Numbered from the stretch's first letter, positions 11,621 through 23,990 are shown. The stretch: 64,000 nt of DNA from Branchiostoma lanceolatum (GCF_035083965.1 NC_089738.1:18316734-18380733); one strand, 5' to 3'. Notes: generated by a model not told the origin, from the letters alone. Made by a program: numbers and translations.

Positions 11621-12827
11621 ATATAAAACTATGTACAATGCACACACAAGACATTAGAAAAGACGATGGAAACAACATAGCAAATGGGTGCAGCTTTAAT
11701 GAGAAATGCATTGTGGTATATGTAACATAATATATCATGGAGATACATTCTTGGAAGAAGAGTACCTAAAGTATGTGTATTTGATGTAGTACCAGCAGAA
11801 TTGTACATGGTCTCCAGACTCCAGAGCCATGCAAACATTACTTGTGCCCTCACATGGTCTCTGTATCAAAGAGAGGGGGTATATTCTACCAGTGCTGCAT
11901 GGAGCCTTACCTAGCGCCTCAGTAGCATGGTATATTTCCTGGTCATGTGTCCTATATGCTGTAGGAGGCACACCAACATTACATATTCTTCTGCACAGTA
12001 GTAAGAGAAAATAAAGATAAAGCCTGTGCTTACCCATTTACACAACTGGTGTGCTATATCTAAACCGGTATAGTACATTACCGATGCTCTTAGAGCCATA
12101 CCAGCATTACCTGTTAGGTGTTGTTGAGTCCCAAGAGCCACACCAATATAATCTGGAAGTTGCCATACCTGTTCCCCAGATCTAAGAACCATGCAAATCT
12201 TACCTGGGATACATCAGCCAGTCTTTAGAACCTAGAGCCAAACAAATAGTAAAAAGCTGTCCTTGACAGTAACTGTTAACTAGCCATTTAATAGAAAAAT
12301 CATGTTGGATTCGCACTCATAACTCAAATATCTATTGTATGTATGAAAAATTCACATGACCTTAAATTCTACATGTAAAAACTAAAATGTTTTAAAAGTT
12401 TAAGACTACTGGTAGCATTTTTGGCTATATTGTCAGAACCAAGTAATAGAAGTACCCAACCTTCTGGGACATTTTTATATAAAATGTCACACTATATGTA
12501 TATGTCTATTATCAAAGTGTATAGGACCATTTGAACTAGAATGTCATAAATGGGCAGGGTTGTAACAAAAATCAACAAATATTTGACCATCTGTTGTGCA
12601 TGTTGTTACTTTCAAAACAAGTATCCAATATGGGTCCAGACCAGCTATTAAAGCTCAGTTTTACAGCTTATATACTTCTCTATTCACAGAGTGTATGTAT
12701 ACATGTGGGGAAGTGTTTGTCCATTGAAAGTTCTTGGAGGAGGTGGCATTTTCTTTAAAAAGATGCCAGAATTAAACGTTGCCCATCGGGAGGCAATATA
12801 CATTAGCTATATGTCACAGTAGAGAGT

Positions 12828-13691
12828 GCAATCCTGGACAATCGGCGACTGTCCTAGGACAGATTGGGATCGGAGTCTGTCCTAGAACCTACGATTATAC
12901 TACCAGCAGTAAAGATAGCGATCACAATCTGTCCTGGGACAAACAGTGATTCTACTTGGAGAAATTCTGAAAACCATTAGATCAAAATGCTTTGGAAAAT
13001 ATAATTAATCATTGCACAACATTTCAATCAGTTTTAGCACACTACCTACTGTCTACAATCACAATTACTATTTTAGGTGAATAAGTTCATATTTCATAAC
13101 GGATAAATTCCATGTATGTTTTCTGAAAGAAATTTCTCATCAAGTTATAACAAGGTTAATAATCGGTGAAAGATATCAATTGGATGGTGATCAAATAAAG
13201 CAAATTTTGAGGTCTCAAGATGTTACTCAGTGTCTCACCTTTTCAGTACATTTTACTAGTCATTTGCCAAATCTATTCTCCACACAAATATAGACTATTC
13301 CAAAATCATCCCATTGCAAAAATGGACTATTCCCAATCACAACATGTGCAAACTTCAAGGGGTATGTACAGGGGGGATAGACTCCGATGATCACCCAAAT
13401 TCTGTGATTTTTGTGCTAAGATAGACCATCTCCATATTTTGCAAAGTTGGTATTAATATCCCCCCTACCTTCAGTGTAGTTGGTAATAAGTGATAGTATA
13501 TGCAGTTTTTTTTAGCAAAGCTAAATAAAATCATGGTTTAAAGAATACTGCTGTTTCCTTTATCTTAGCACTTTTTGAGTTTGAATTAGAGTTTGTCCTA
13601 GGGCAGATTTACCGGTAGAATTGCTGATTGTCCTAGTACAGATCCCGATTGCAATCTGTCCTTGGTAGGATCACCGATTGTCCTGAATCGC
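12828..13691. mobile_element. MITE-like element with diverged TIRs of about 120 bp
   Basis: The left border GCAATCCTGGACAATCGG and the inverted right border GCGATTCAGGACAATCGG match. Both borders are built of repeated CTGTCCTAGGACAGA-type dyads (about 12855-12960 and 13570-13690). The AT-rich interior has no gene. Confidence 0.55.
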
Positions 13692-13974
13692 AATGTCTAT
13701 TCCTACAAATGTGGTTTTTGTAGAGTATCTCTACAGGGGCTGGCTGTAGATTCTGGCCAGCTGGATATGATATTGACCCCATACATAGAGATCTGCTTGG
13801 AGGTAATCTACAATATAGCATGGGGTGTGCTTTAACCTATGTACAGCCTAATACACAGATGTATGGGTGTCCTCAGGTTAAGAAGCAAGAATAGCACCCA
13901 GGCTAACAGCAGTATGCTGTCCACCAGTTTCTGTAGAATATACATGTATACTCCACTACTGTATAAAGTGGTGC

Positions 13975-14215
13975 GATGACCTAATGGTAGACTAGAGTGT
14001 TCACCTTGCACACAGTAGGTGTTGAGTACAATCACCGGCCGTAACATACTGCTTTTTCAGCTTAGCACTCAGCAACTGGGTATGGAAGTTAAACACACAA
14101 CATCACTAACAGCGGACGAGTCCCCGCTGCAGAGACTTGCACAAAGTTGAGTGGTCCAAGGACTGCAAATCGGAGAGGCGTGGGAGGACTGTAACTTTAA
14201 CTAACTGTAAAGCTT
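13975..14215 (+). mobile_element. tRNA-derived SINE
   Basis: The head reads TGACCTAATGGTAGAC (A-box-like), then a hairpin CACCTTGCACACAGTAGGTG where an anticodon arm would be, then GAGTACAATCACC (B-box-like). A non-tRNA body follows to about 14215. Confidence 0.45.
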
Positions 14216-14596
14216 GAATTCAATGGGGGAGGGGGGCAGTTATAGCCGACAATAGCTGCCTGTAAGTAACTGTACATACTACAATTGTTGCAGTTGGAAT
14301 CACAGGCTGTAGCTAATTGCCCTTCTGAGAACAAGGTCAACATTTCAAGTTGACCAGCATTTCAGCCACAAATATCATCTTGCAACATAATGATTATAAT
14401 GTTAACTAGTGGTACATGTACTTCCGTAACCGACGGTACAATTGTCTTCATAGGGGCCTACAATCCACCTCACCTCCCAGCCTAGCTGTGGAGATTGTTT
14501 TCAGCCTGTAGCATTTTGCACACGACCTCTGTTATAGAGCAGCTACTCTGAAGACAATGGATATCCAACAGGGGCACTGGACAAAAATCCAGTGAA

Positions 14597-15128
14597 GTGT
14601 TCTGTATGCAGAAATATTACCGTTGGTTTTATGCTCGTGGTTTTTGCAGTGGCTGCTTCACTGCGAACATTTCTGTCTTCTGCTGACCTACCCCTTGTCT
14701 TAGTGGTACATGTATGTACTAGTATTATACATTGTAGATGTTTTTGAGGCACCAGTTAACAAGGCACAAATAGAACACAGACCCGATCTTTGAACATTGA
14801 ATACAGATTTATTAAGAATATCAAGCCAAGTCAAAGGCTTAATTTACAGTAATATTCCTTGACAGCTTTTTCGTGTGCAATGATCACACAAGCACTGCCA
14901 AAAGCAACTGGTCTGTCTATCTGTAGCATCCTTGTCTTGTTATGGTTTCCGACTGGCTCAGTCTTTAAAGGCGCCAATACTAGTGTTTTTGTTACTTTAC
15001 AGTATCTGTATGCGACTACATACATGTATACTGAGTAGCGCCATTGCGAAATCAAAACCGCCGCTAACACTCCATTTTCTACCTACCACAAAAATCAAAT
15101 CACCGCAAACTTAAGTCCATTTACAGTA
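14597..15128. mobile_element. Second full-length copy of the CATTTACAGTA-ended MITE
   Basis: It opens TATGCAGAAATATTACCG with a GTTTTATGCTCGTGG subterminal motif and closes AGTCCATTTACAGTAC after AAAACCGCCGCTAACACTCC. It has the same architecture as 3825-4455, but the interior is unrelated. Confidence 0.45.
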
Positions 15129-16889
15129 CTATTTCTGATCTGTCTGTGATTCTACATGTGGCGTCTAGTTGCAGCAGTTGTCCTTTTGATGTACTTCTCA
15201 GGCCTCTTGGTACATCCCTTTTCCATGAAGCTGCAAGATAGAACAAATGTAACTTGTAAGTAAAACTAGATAGCAGTAGATACATAAATCAAATTGCAAG
15301 GTACTGGTCTAGGACAACAGGCGTGAATACATGTACATGTACAAATACATTGTTAAATAAATGTACTGGAATAGCAAACAGACAAATGAATGAAGGAGAC
15401 TCTGCACATAAACTTCCCATGATCAGAAATGATCCCCAAATTATGCTGTTGCAATGCACTTCAAATGAACCTCCAAAATCTTGAGTATCATGAGTAAAAC
15501 ATCAGGGCAGGCCCCCAGGGACACGAATGGGTCCAATATTTTCAAAATTGGAAAGAATTCAAGAATGCAGTCAGAAGCTCTAGCATGTAATTAATGCTCT
15601 AGCATGTAAACTGATCATGTACATATATAAGTTAGTACTAGTACTACGGGTTTACGGAAAAGGCAGTGCAGTCTACCACTCCATCTTTTCTGGCACTTAG
15701 AGTTAGATGTACTGTATACAAGTGTACCATGAGTAGTGCATTTACACATGGAATGCTTTAAAACTATTTGAGTGCACCCACATTTAAAATTAGTGCACGG
15801 CGATATGGGGAGCATAAAGTGCATGTGCATCCAGTACTAAGTATTTCGAGCCCTGGTGTGTGTGTGTGTGTCAGTGTATGTGTGTGTGTTTGTACAATGT
15901 GTATAGCTGACAGGCAGTACAGCCTACTACCTACCTACCTACCTAGTCCCTTGACCTCCGGGTCGTTGGGGGGACAAGGTAGCAGTGAAGATGGAGATCT
16001 GTCTAGTATAGCCACAGGGAAGAATACAATTTATGAGCTATTCCAAGATCAGGGTATGCCAATAGCTTGCTGCGTCATTATAGCATTCTTACATCACATC
16101 TGTAACAACTAACATTCTGTTGATATTTACTATGGTTAATGTGAACAGGGCAACAGTTTATCTATAACTTAGTACAAGCATAAGGTGTTGTCTGTACCCC
16201 CGGCCCCCATGCATGGAGGCCCCATTGATGGCAATAGCTACATATCATATACATGTCATTCAAAGCAAGGTTATAGGCAGCCTATACTGCAATTCGTTTC
16301 TTTTACTTTTATTGTAACTTTATGTTCACTATTTCAACGATTATCACTCAATGTACAGTGAACTTATCATCACCGTGAAAAAAACTTGTTGTAATCATTT
16401 ATGATTCCTTCACACATCCTCTCTGTAAAACACTTGCCACGTGCACCACCGTGAAGTTAAAGTTCAGTGAAAATGTCTATTTTCCTTACCCTGAAAGATT
16501 CTGCTACCATGAAGTTGATTGAATATAAAGTGAATTAATATTACAGTAACTTCCTTGTTCAAAGCAAATTCATCCACATTTGAATGTACAGTACATCATC
16601 AAAGTGCTGCCCCTTCCTTGAGATTCTTAAAAGAGAAGCTTTTTTAATCATTAATTATCACCATTCTCAAGTTCAGCAACATACATCAATAGCTGATAGA
16701 TTGAATTTTATCACAAACCTGTCAAAAGTGTCATAAGGCTGAATAACTTTCTTGTTTCGTATCTGAGATGGTCTCCACCGGAGACCATAGTTGTTGCTTT
16801 TACTTCCAATTTCCTATTGAGGCCTTCCTAACGTAGCTATAGGCTGTAACTTGAAATTGCCGAAAGATTCCTTGCCAAATACTACTGCA

Positions 16890-17890
16890 ACATTCTCAGA
16901 AAAAGGCAGGTTAGCCAGCTGCCAGGCCAGGCTACCCTGCCAGACTACCGGTACCCTTTCTGGACCTTAACGCTCTGCATGGGAATTTTCAGAATAGTAG
17001 AATTTTCAAAAGGAAAACCTGGGTCAATAGCATTCCCAGCTGAGGGTGAATTGGACGGAAGGCAACAGCGTATGATATTGCTGTTTGGTGGGGGGGGGGG
17101 GGGATGTGGTGCTGAAGGAAAAGCCAATAGTGAATACTGAGTCAATTGAAACAAATTTGAATACAATACTCTACTCTGCACTACTCTACTCTAATCAGTG
17201 AACACTTTCAAAAACAGACTTGGTAAACACACGCTCATCCCAGTAGTCTACAAATACAAAGCACTAGACTGCCCTCACAAGCCTGGAATCATGATCCAGT
17301 AGAGGGATGAGCGGCCTAAATTGGAATATGACCTTCCTACCTGGCCGAAAGGATCTACTCTACTGTACTCTACAATAGAATATACCGGTCAACAAATATC
17401 AAGATTGAAGGGGAGGACCTTTGTTTACCAAAACATCAAATTCAAAACATGCATATGGGTTTGTATATTTCTCTGTGGGTTAGCATGTGTGAATGTGTTT
17501 GCACAATGTAAACATAGTGTTATTTGTGCTGTTATTTGCTTTCATTGCTCTCTCATCCCATTTTTCTGCATTTATAAATATATAAAATTGATAAGCCCAT
17601 TCACGGTTCCAACTACACATGTGCAGTGTCAAAGGTGAAGACCCCTGGCTTGTAAACAGTCCTCGTCTCCACATTGTCTAGATTTGCATAACAACGCCCA
17701 GAGGGTTTTGTTTACGTCTCAGGGGACTTCACCTTTGACATTGCACATGTGTAGTCGCAACCATGAATGGGTTTATTGACACATTATTCCTCTAGGAAAT
17801 TCCATTACAGGCCAAGCCCCTATGCATACCCCAGAAAGGGTAACTTACTAAGCCTGGTAGGGTAGCCAGCCTGGCCAGCCTTTTCCGCGA
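16890..17890. mobile_element. About 1-kb element with inverted GC-rich borders
   Basis: AGGCCAGGCTACCCTGCC near 16925 is mirrored by GGTAGGGTAGCCAGCC near 17860. ACCCTTTCTGG near 16950 is mirrored by CCAGAAAGGGTAA near 17833. The interior includes a G14 run (about 17090-17103) and the separate foldback 17593-17774. Confidence 0.4.
17593..17774. mobile_element. 182-bp palindromic MITE
   Basis: The arms of about 70 bp pair across a short loop. The left arm contains CTACACATGTGCAGTGTCAA and the right arm its near-complement. Possible short target repeat ATTGA on both sides. Confidence 0.6.
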
Positions 17891-18090
17891 ACCCATGTGT
17901 CGATTCGACTAGTCTTCTTTACGTACTCCAGTTAGAATATTACAAACCATACCTTTTGTGTTTTTGATACATGTATGATCTGGATGAACGTGGCCAAATT
18001 ATGAATGAGGCCAGTAACAACAGCAGTGGGCTAAAAAGACCCCCCTCCCTCTTCACACGCACCGGGCATGGTTCGAGCTAGTTAATAGTT

Positions 18091-18934
18091 GCAGATTATT
18101 TAACGAGGATCTGTGCCTATTCAATACAAAAATAATCGGTATAAATGAACCAAAGTTGCTCACCTCACCATGGAACAGGCAGAGTTTTGCTGCTGGACGA
18201 CCAACGACGATATATGGATCCCATCCTCGTCCACCAGGACCTTTCCGCTCTACGTTACATCGCTCGCGGAAAAGGCCCTGGTAACACGGGGTGGCATCCA
18301 TGGTTATTGCAGGTCGAGCCTCCAAAACAGCTTCAGCCAATCAGAGGGGTTAAAACCCATTTGCTTCCACTCATCGGAAGCAAACGCGCAAAGAACGCTG
18401 GGAAGCTATCAACCAATCAGGTTACGTGTTACGGCTAGCTCATTAATTATTCATGAGCTACAACTGCCGTTTGTGCCAAATAAGGGCTAGCTCATTAACT
18501 ATTCGTGAGGTACAACTGCCGTTTGTGCCAAATAAGGGTTAGCTCATTAATTATTCATGAGTAAGCCTCGTCGACCTGCAATAACCATGGATGCCACCCC
18601 GTGTTACCAGGGCCTTTTCCGCGAGCGATGTAACGTAGAGCGGAAAGGTCCTGGTGGACGAGGATGATGGATCCGGGCGTCCCGATGCGGACCTAAAATT
18701 CACCGTTCTGTACTGCTCTCGTGCACTCACGCACCATGCAGATCTCGCGAGCTTTCAGTCCTACAGTCCTGTATCTGTGGTGTCGTTCCATGCCCGGAGA
18801 GCCACCTCCCGTCCAGAGCCTACCGTTAACCAATGTCTCTCAAGAGCCAGGAGACGTCTCCTGGCCCAGTTATAACTGGCTAACGGTGGTCACCGTTAAC
18901 CACTTATAACTGTAAACGGTACTTGTAACGGGTG
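18091..18934 (-). repeat. Right terminal inverted repeat, interrupted by a 445-bp MITE
   Basis: Inverted copy of 169-559. It differs by one insertion (18222-18666 plus the duplicated target 18667-18674). The left arm preserves the uninterrupted site. The outer tip ends GTAACGGGTG and is followed by GTCCAGT. Confidence 0.8.
18222..18666. mobile_element. 445-bp MITE with 96-bp perfect TIRs and 8-bp TSD (hAT- or P-like)
   Basis: The 96-bp ends starting CATCCTCGTCCACCAGGACC are perfect inverted complements. The flanking ATGGATCC is duplicated at 18214-18221 and 18667-18674. The left arm of the giant element shows the empty site with one ATGGATCC. The interior holds about 2.6 copies of a 52-bp direct repeat (from about 18432 to 18560) containing GCTCATTAATTATTCATGAG. 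An 8-bp duplication fits hAT or P superfamily elements; no transposase is encoded. Confidence 0.85.
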
Positions 18935-19255
18935 GTCCAGTACACCTGGACAAAATTCATATTGTTGCTTTTATTTTCTACTTTTCATCATTTTGTAACC
19001 TCAACGACCGCTATACAGTGGCGCGTTGTAATTTTAGAAAGGTACAACAACGCCGCATTCTTCATCCAGAGACATTTTAAAACCATCTTTAAACATTTTG
19101 AACAAGATATTTGAAAACGTGTTTATGGTCGACCGAACTCACCGAAAACAGCTCCCGTATCCACGACAACCATCATTACCTTTGACAGCGGGCAAATACA
19201 TTGACCACAAATCCAACAAAGAGGTTAACACAAGTGCAGAGTTCAAACACACAAA

Positions 19256-19417
19256 CTTTCTCATTGGCGGCTACACAGTGATCAACAGACCGCCTATAAA
19301 AGGGACGCATACCCGTAAATCCGGCCCCCCTTTCTCGGTCTCGAAGGAAATGGGTGTAAGGGTAAAACAGCTTCCCCTTTGCCGTTGTTTTTTCATCCCG
19401 CTTAAGACCAGCGCGCC
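19256..19417 (+). promoter_or_regulatory. TATA promoter of the TNFSF10-like gene
   Basis: A TATA box TATAAAAG lies at 19295-19302 and an inverted CCAAT (ATTGG) at about 19261, 123 bp and 157 bp before the chosen start codon. An upstream ATG at 19350 opens an overlapping frame to 19535 that would compete with the main start. The decayed duplicate at 26-168 conserves this arrangement. Confidence 0.65.
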
Positions 19418-21961
19418 ATGCTATCCACTCCCGAGCCGCCCTACAGTCACTTCGGGTGCGGCCCCACAGATCCGCCTCCCCAGGGTGCGGAGAAAACGGC
19501 CAAAACAGGGCAGAAAATTTCACAGTGCCCTGTGATCATCGCAGTGTCTATCTGTTCTGTTGTTAACGTCGCCGTCCTGTCGGCTGTCGCCTGTGTGTGG
19601 GTGGAGTTGGAGCGGGAAGTCGAGGATATCCGCCGGTCGTACCTGAAGCTAGAGGATCGGCGGTATGGTGGCCTGAACGAGACCGCACTCGAACTGGTAA
19701 CTATCATAAAATATCATTGTAGTGTAAGCATGGCTTGTTTTATTTTTAGTTGATTAACGTATAATAGCGTAGTAATATGGCAACAAAGTTAACGCGCATA
19801 TCCGCGTAAGATATAGCCGGTTAGGCGAGAAATGTGGCGTTCCTAAAAAGCTGCACAAGTAGCGATCAGTAACTTTCAATCAGGCTAAAGTCCAAGGTAC
19901 TACTACTCGTACTGGGTTATGTTACCATGTTCTGTCCACGGAAGAAAATCTAATACTTAGTAGCCTTGATTGAAAATATTTTGATTTTCTAATGCATAAC
20001 CTTCATGTGGCATCAACGACTCAAATAAGACAGAGAAGTAAAAGCCCTATGACTCAACGACGAAGCTTGAGATAGCGTTGTTTTGCTGCAGGGGACTTCC
20101 AATGTTCCCCACAAAAACAAGTCTGAGCAAATATTTGGTGTTCTGCTATTGTGGACCTTCATGCCTTGTTAACTAGTTCAGGGAGTTCATAAGGCCATGG
20201 AGTATTGACTTTGCTGGCATGAGGCCAAATCTAGTTCAAACACTTGTTGTTGACTACAAAAATGTACATGGCGAGGAAAAGGGACTTTGCGCTAAACATC
20301 ATTTGAGTTTCCGTCAAACTGTTACGTTTTGTGTCGTAAGTTGTGGGAAATCTTGGATGTCCTCGCGGAAGTCGGCAAAAATAACACGTTCCTTTCACCT
20401 TTATAGGCAGTGGAAAAACACCTTACTGACCTGCGAGAGAAGGAGGAAGGTCAGTAGGTGTGAAAAATGAGATGGCTTTTCTGTTGACAATCTTTTAGAG
20501 AAATCTAACTTCCTCTTCTCAGATAATGTTCTCCGTCGATAGTCTCTGAATGCATTTATAGTATCCTGTTATTCATGCAAACTCTTTCTTTACAGCTAAA
20601 CTGATTACATATCCATGTACCTCGATAACAAAAAGACTTTGGAATTCTAACTTTTCTTCCAAGTGATTCCAGTTCTGTTTGACTGATTGAATTTCATTAC
20701 ATCACTCTCTGTGACACCAGCAATGATCAGCTCCAGTCTCTTGTTTTTAAATAGGAAGAGCACAAGATCAAAAGTAGAAAAGCACCCAAGCACTGCCCGT
20801 TTATCTTAGCCAATGTATAATCCATTTTCTTGCATATACCACTTGCTTTCAAAATCTAAAAATATCTATTGTTACGTCAGTGTATGACGCCTTATAGCTT
20901 GCCGTTTCCAACTTTAAAACATGTACAAAAGCATAAGTTTCGTGAAAGGATCAAAATCCTGTTGCGATTATCGATTAAACGAAATGCTTTGTCAACTTAG
21001 CAGAACATCTACAACTATGACTGTCGAAAAAACAAAAGAACAGATCATAATCAAATATGATTGGAAATTGCTCATCGAGGTTCATTCTTACAGGGACAGT
21101 CTGGCTTCCAACAGACAGGGAGACTCCGTTCGGAAACGTGAGCCGCAGGACCCACAAACCCACAGCACATCTCACGGGGAGCCCCCAGGCTGACTCTCTA
21201 TCAGGTACGTCAGGAAGCCCAAATATTAAGACTGGGCACTATACAAACTCCTTTCTAGTCGACTTTTCTTTTCTCTGTTATGTTTGACGTTTGTAGTGAC
21301 CCACATTTTTGACATGAGTTTTCTTATGATTTACCCATTGATATGCAAATTCACTTCTTGTTTATTTATATTTGAGTTTGGGTCATTGTTTTGATTCTTC
21401 ATTATCATGTTTTGGCTAAATATTTCTAGCCTATTACGTTATCGTTAATTCAGTTATTATCTAACTCAGGATTTCTGTTTGATGAATAGTTATATTTTTA
21501 AGTTAATTCCTGTATTATCTGTTATTATTTGAATTTCTATTGTTGCTATGTACTATTATGTAAGGGGTTGAACCCCCCAGGAATCGTTGAAAAACGCCGA
21601 CAGGCGATACTGTATTCCTGGTTAAATAAATAAACAAACAAACAAACAAACATATTTGCCGTGTCTCTGACGTCTGTCAGGTTTTGTTGCTTTCTTTCTT
21701 CTCTTGAGCATTGTAGTAGGTTGAATCTTAATGCCAAGATCATAATAAAAGAAGCAAATGGTGTTGCTCTTCAACTGTATCAGGGAACTATGTGTGAGTG
21801 CATGCGTGTGTGCGTGCGTGTGTGCGTGCGTGCGTGTCTGTCTGTCTGTCTGTCTCTCTCTCTGTGTGAATGTGTGTGTGTGTGTGTGTGAATATGTGTG
21901 TATGTGTGTCTTTGTGTGTGTGTGTGTGTGTGTATGTGTGTGTGTGTGCGTCTTTGTGTGG

Positions 21962-21999
<38 letters not shown>

Positions 22000-22552
22000 A
22001 TTTGTGTGCATGCGTGTGCATGTTTTTCAATTCTTGTATGGAAGAAAATGTTTCTTCAATTGCATAAGAATACAACAGAGTGCATTAGTCAAAAGAGATA
22101 GTCGCATTAAACATTTTGGACGGTTTCTTGTTTTTGCAGATGGCAAAAACGGCCTCAGCAAGATCAAATCGTGGGAGACGAGACAGGGGCTGGCGACCCT
22201 CGCCAACGGGATGAGGCACAGAAGAGGGCATCTCATCATCCCTACCGACGGGCTGTACTTCATATACTCCCACCTGTACTACCGCTTCTTAAACCCCGAA
22301 CAAACACAGAGTAAAACCTACCAGCTCATCCACTACACATTCAAACAGAACTCCTACCCGAAACCGCTACAGATTATGAAGAGCGCGAGAAACACCTGTT
22401 GGTCTAAGAATGTAGAGTTTGGGTTGTACACGTCGTACCAGGGCGGGGTGTTCAGGCTGCGAAAAGGGGATAAAATTTGGGTCGCGGTGTCCAACATGTC
22501 TATGGTGTGTTTGGAAAAAACGTCCAGCTACTTTGGGGCGTTCATGATATAG
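19418..22552 (+). CDS. TNFSF10: TNF superfamily ligand, TRAIL-like, four exons
   Basis: The exons are 19418-19696, 20407-20449, 21094-21204 and 22140-22552, with GT-AG borders and consistent phases 0/1/1. They give 281 residues, the length of human TRAIL. It is a type II membrane protein: short cytoplasmic tail, membrane segment about 38-61, stalk with a heptad-like [14 protein letters not shown], then the TNF homology domain from KPTAHLTG (about 129) to the C-terminal [16 protein letters not shown] with Cys231 matches the zinc-ligand cysteine region of TRAIL (Cys230). [13 protein letters not shown] and [12 protein letters not shown] are also TRAIL-like. As a TNF-family trimer it should bind a death-receptor-type TNFR at the cell surface. 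Intron 3 carries a long GT repeat; a possible poly(A) signal lies at 23275. Receptor specificity is inferred. Confidence 0.9.
21545..21655 (+). mobile_element. LINE 3' tail in TNF intron 3
   Basis: GGGGTTGAACCCCCCAGG, then a short GC-rich hairpin-forming stretch, then AATAAATAAACAAAC repeats. This is typical of the 3' end of CR1/L2-type non-LTR retrotransposons. Only the tail is present. Confidence 0.45.
21795..22022 (+). repeat. (GT)n-rich microsatellite in TNF intron 3
   Basis: About 230 bp of GT, GC and CT dinucleotides end about 115 bp before the exon 4 acceptor. The open frames on both strands (Cys/Val-rich and His/Thr-rich) are repeat artefacts. Confidence 0.95.
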
Positions 22553-23786
22553 ACATGTTTTATGGGTGCCGACACCATCATTACGAGTTTACGCTAACTC
22601 TCATTAGTTTTTCTTTTTTTAACTTACAGTATAAGAGCGAGTGTAGACTAAACAAAGGTAGTTCCCAGGCCAATAACAAGTCACAACCCCCAAAGAACAT
22701 CTAAAAGTTGGACTAATAACGACTGTCCTTTTCGATATGTTTTTCTATAGGCACTGGCAAAACCTTACTAAATGCCAAGCCTGGTTGTCTTCTTCAAAAC
22801 TCGGTGTGTCAAAACTGCACACGATGGCACTTAATAGCAATACAGAGAAGACTGTTTGGACTTTGATACTATCACATAAGTCCCAGACTGTTGATGTAAA
22901 CAACTATAGAGTGACTGAAACAACTATGAAGTGCATTGAACGTTGTTTCAATGACCGACGTGAAGCTTAAAAGACCCCAATAATTAACGTGTGCATTTGT
23001 CGAGCATATGTCTCATGCTCTTAACATGTTATTCGGCCATTTATGCCAAACATAAAACAAACAAACAAAGATTTTGTTTACCCACTGATGCTGCTCTTTT
23101 GTATATTTTTTATATAACCTTCCCCAGGAGGCAGGCAGCTAGACTTGAAATGTTTGCAAATTGAGATATATTGTATATACGTTTTAACCGATACAATCAT
23201 TAAGACGTCAATCTAATTATAATACTAACAATCGTTTTCTACATTTTGTAACAATGATATCAAAATGACTATGCAATAAAAGCGTATTGACTTACAACTT
23301 TCATCTGAATCTACCTATTCAAAAGGATATTGGGGGGATATTCTTTCTCATAAACGTCGATGACAACATGACAATAACGCCACTGTTAGCTTATGGTCTC
23401 TACCACAGAAACCCTTAAAGATATGCCCACAATTCATAATCTCAATAATCTTCTGTAACGTTGAATGATTTTCAATAAACAATTGTTTCACCATCAACGC
23501 CGTGTTTGTCTAGTAATCAGATGTGGCCTTTGGGTAGGCTGTCTGTTCCTATTACAAAAGAAGACAGTGCTTTCAGCTTTTGTATGTCAACTGGTGTAAT
23601 TTGTTCTGTGCACAATATCAATGTGCTTCACTGGTTTTTTCTTGTGTATGGCTCAAACATCATCAATTTGGGTTGTTAATTGGAGCATGAATGCCCCACG
23701 TCATCTGTTATGGCACTGTTTTCTGGCTATCGATATAGATTACTGTCATAAAGATTCAAACCGGTTGATCGCCATAAACTGGTAAT

Positions 23787-23990
23787 GCTTCGGTTCCATT
23801 TCCAAGGCGGGGACCAGCCGAGCTGTTTGCTAAAACGAAAAACAAAAAATGCACATCACGAAAATACACAATATATGTTTAGGAGTAATCTTTTTAACGT
23901 TTTGTGTCGTTTGTTGTCTTTCATATCATATTTTTTGTTCCCACAAGCTGCCCGGTCGGGCTCAGGATAGGAAATGGGACCGAAGTATAA
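23787..23990. mobile_element. Foldback element, core family copy 1
   Basis: The inverted ends are GCTTCGGTTCCATTTCC and GGAAATGGGACCGAAG. GC-rich arms (GGGGACCAGCCGAGCTG and CAAGCTGCCCGGTCGG) surround an AT-rich core containing AATCTTTTTAACG...TTTGTTGTCTTTC. It is inverted relative to the copy at 63343-63548. Confidence 0.6.

Larger units (their letters stand above)
169..18934. mobile_element. Giant (18.77 kb) non-autonomous element with 391-bp terminal inverted repeats
   Basis: The ends are exact inverted complements beginning CACCCGTTACAAGTACCG. The left arm is 169-559. The right arm is 18091-18934, which is also 391 bp once the 445-bp insert and its 8-bp target duplication are removed. 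The 7 bases GTCCAGT lie immediately outside both ends (162-168 and 18935-18941), as expected for a target-site duplication. Weaker inverted homology continues inward (560-600 and 783-845 against about 17960-18090). The interior has no transposase, polymerase, integrase or capsid gene that I can recognise. It consists of nested repeats. The superfamily is undetermined. Alternative: two facing copies of a short element that moved together as one unit. Confidence 0.7.

Noticed and set aside
169-18934. Polinton/Maverick identity for the large TIR element, suggested by size and long TIRs
   Set aside because: No polymerase, integrase, ATPase, protease or capsid gene is recognisable; the duplication is 7 bp rather than 6, and the tips do not match. 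The interior is only nested repeats.
21622-22101. His/Thr and Cys/Val-rich open frames
   Set aside because: Translations of the GT microsatellite in TNF intron 3.
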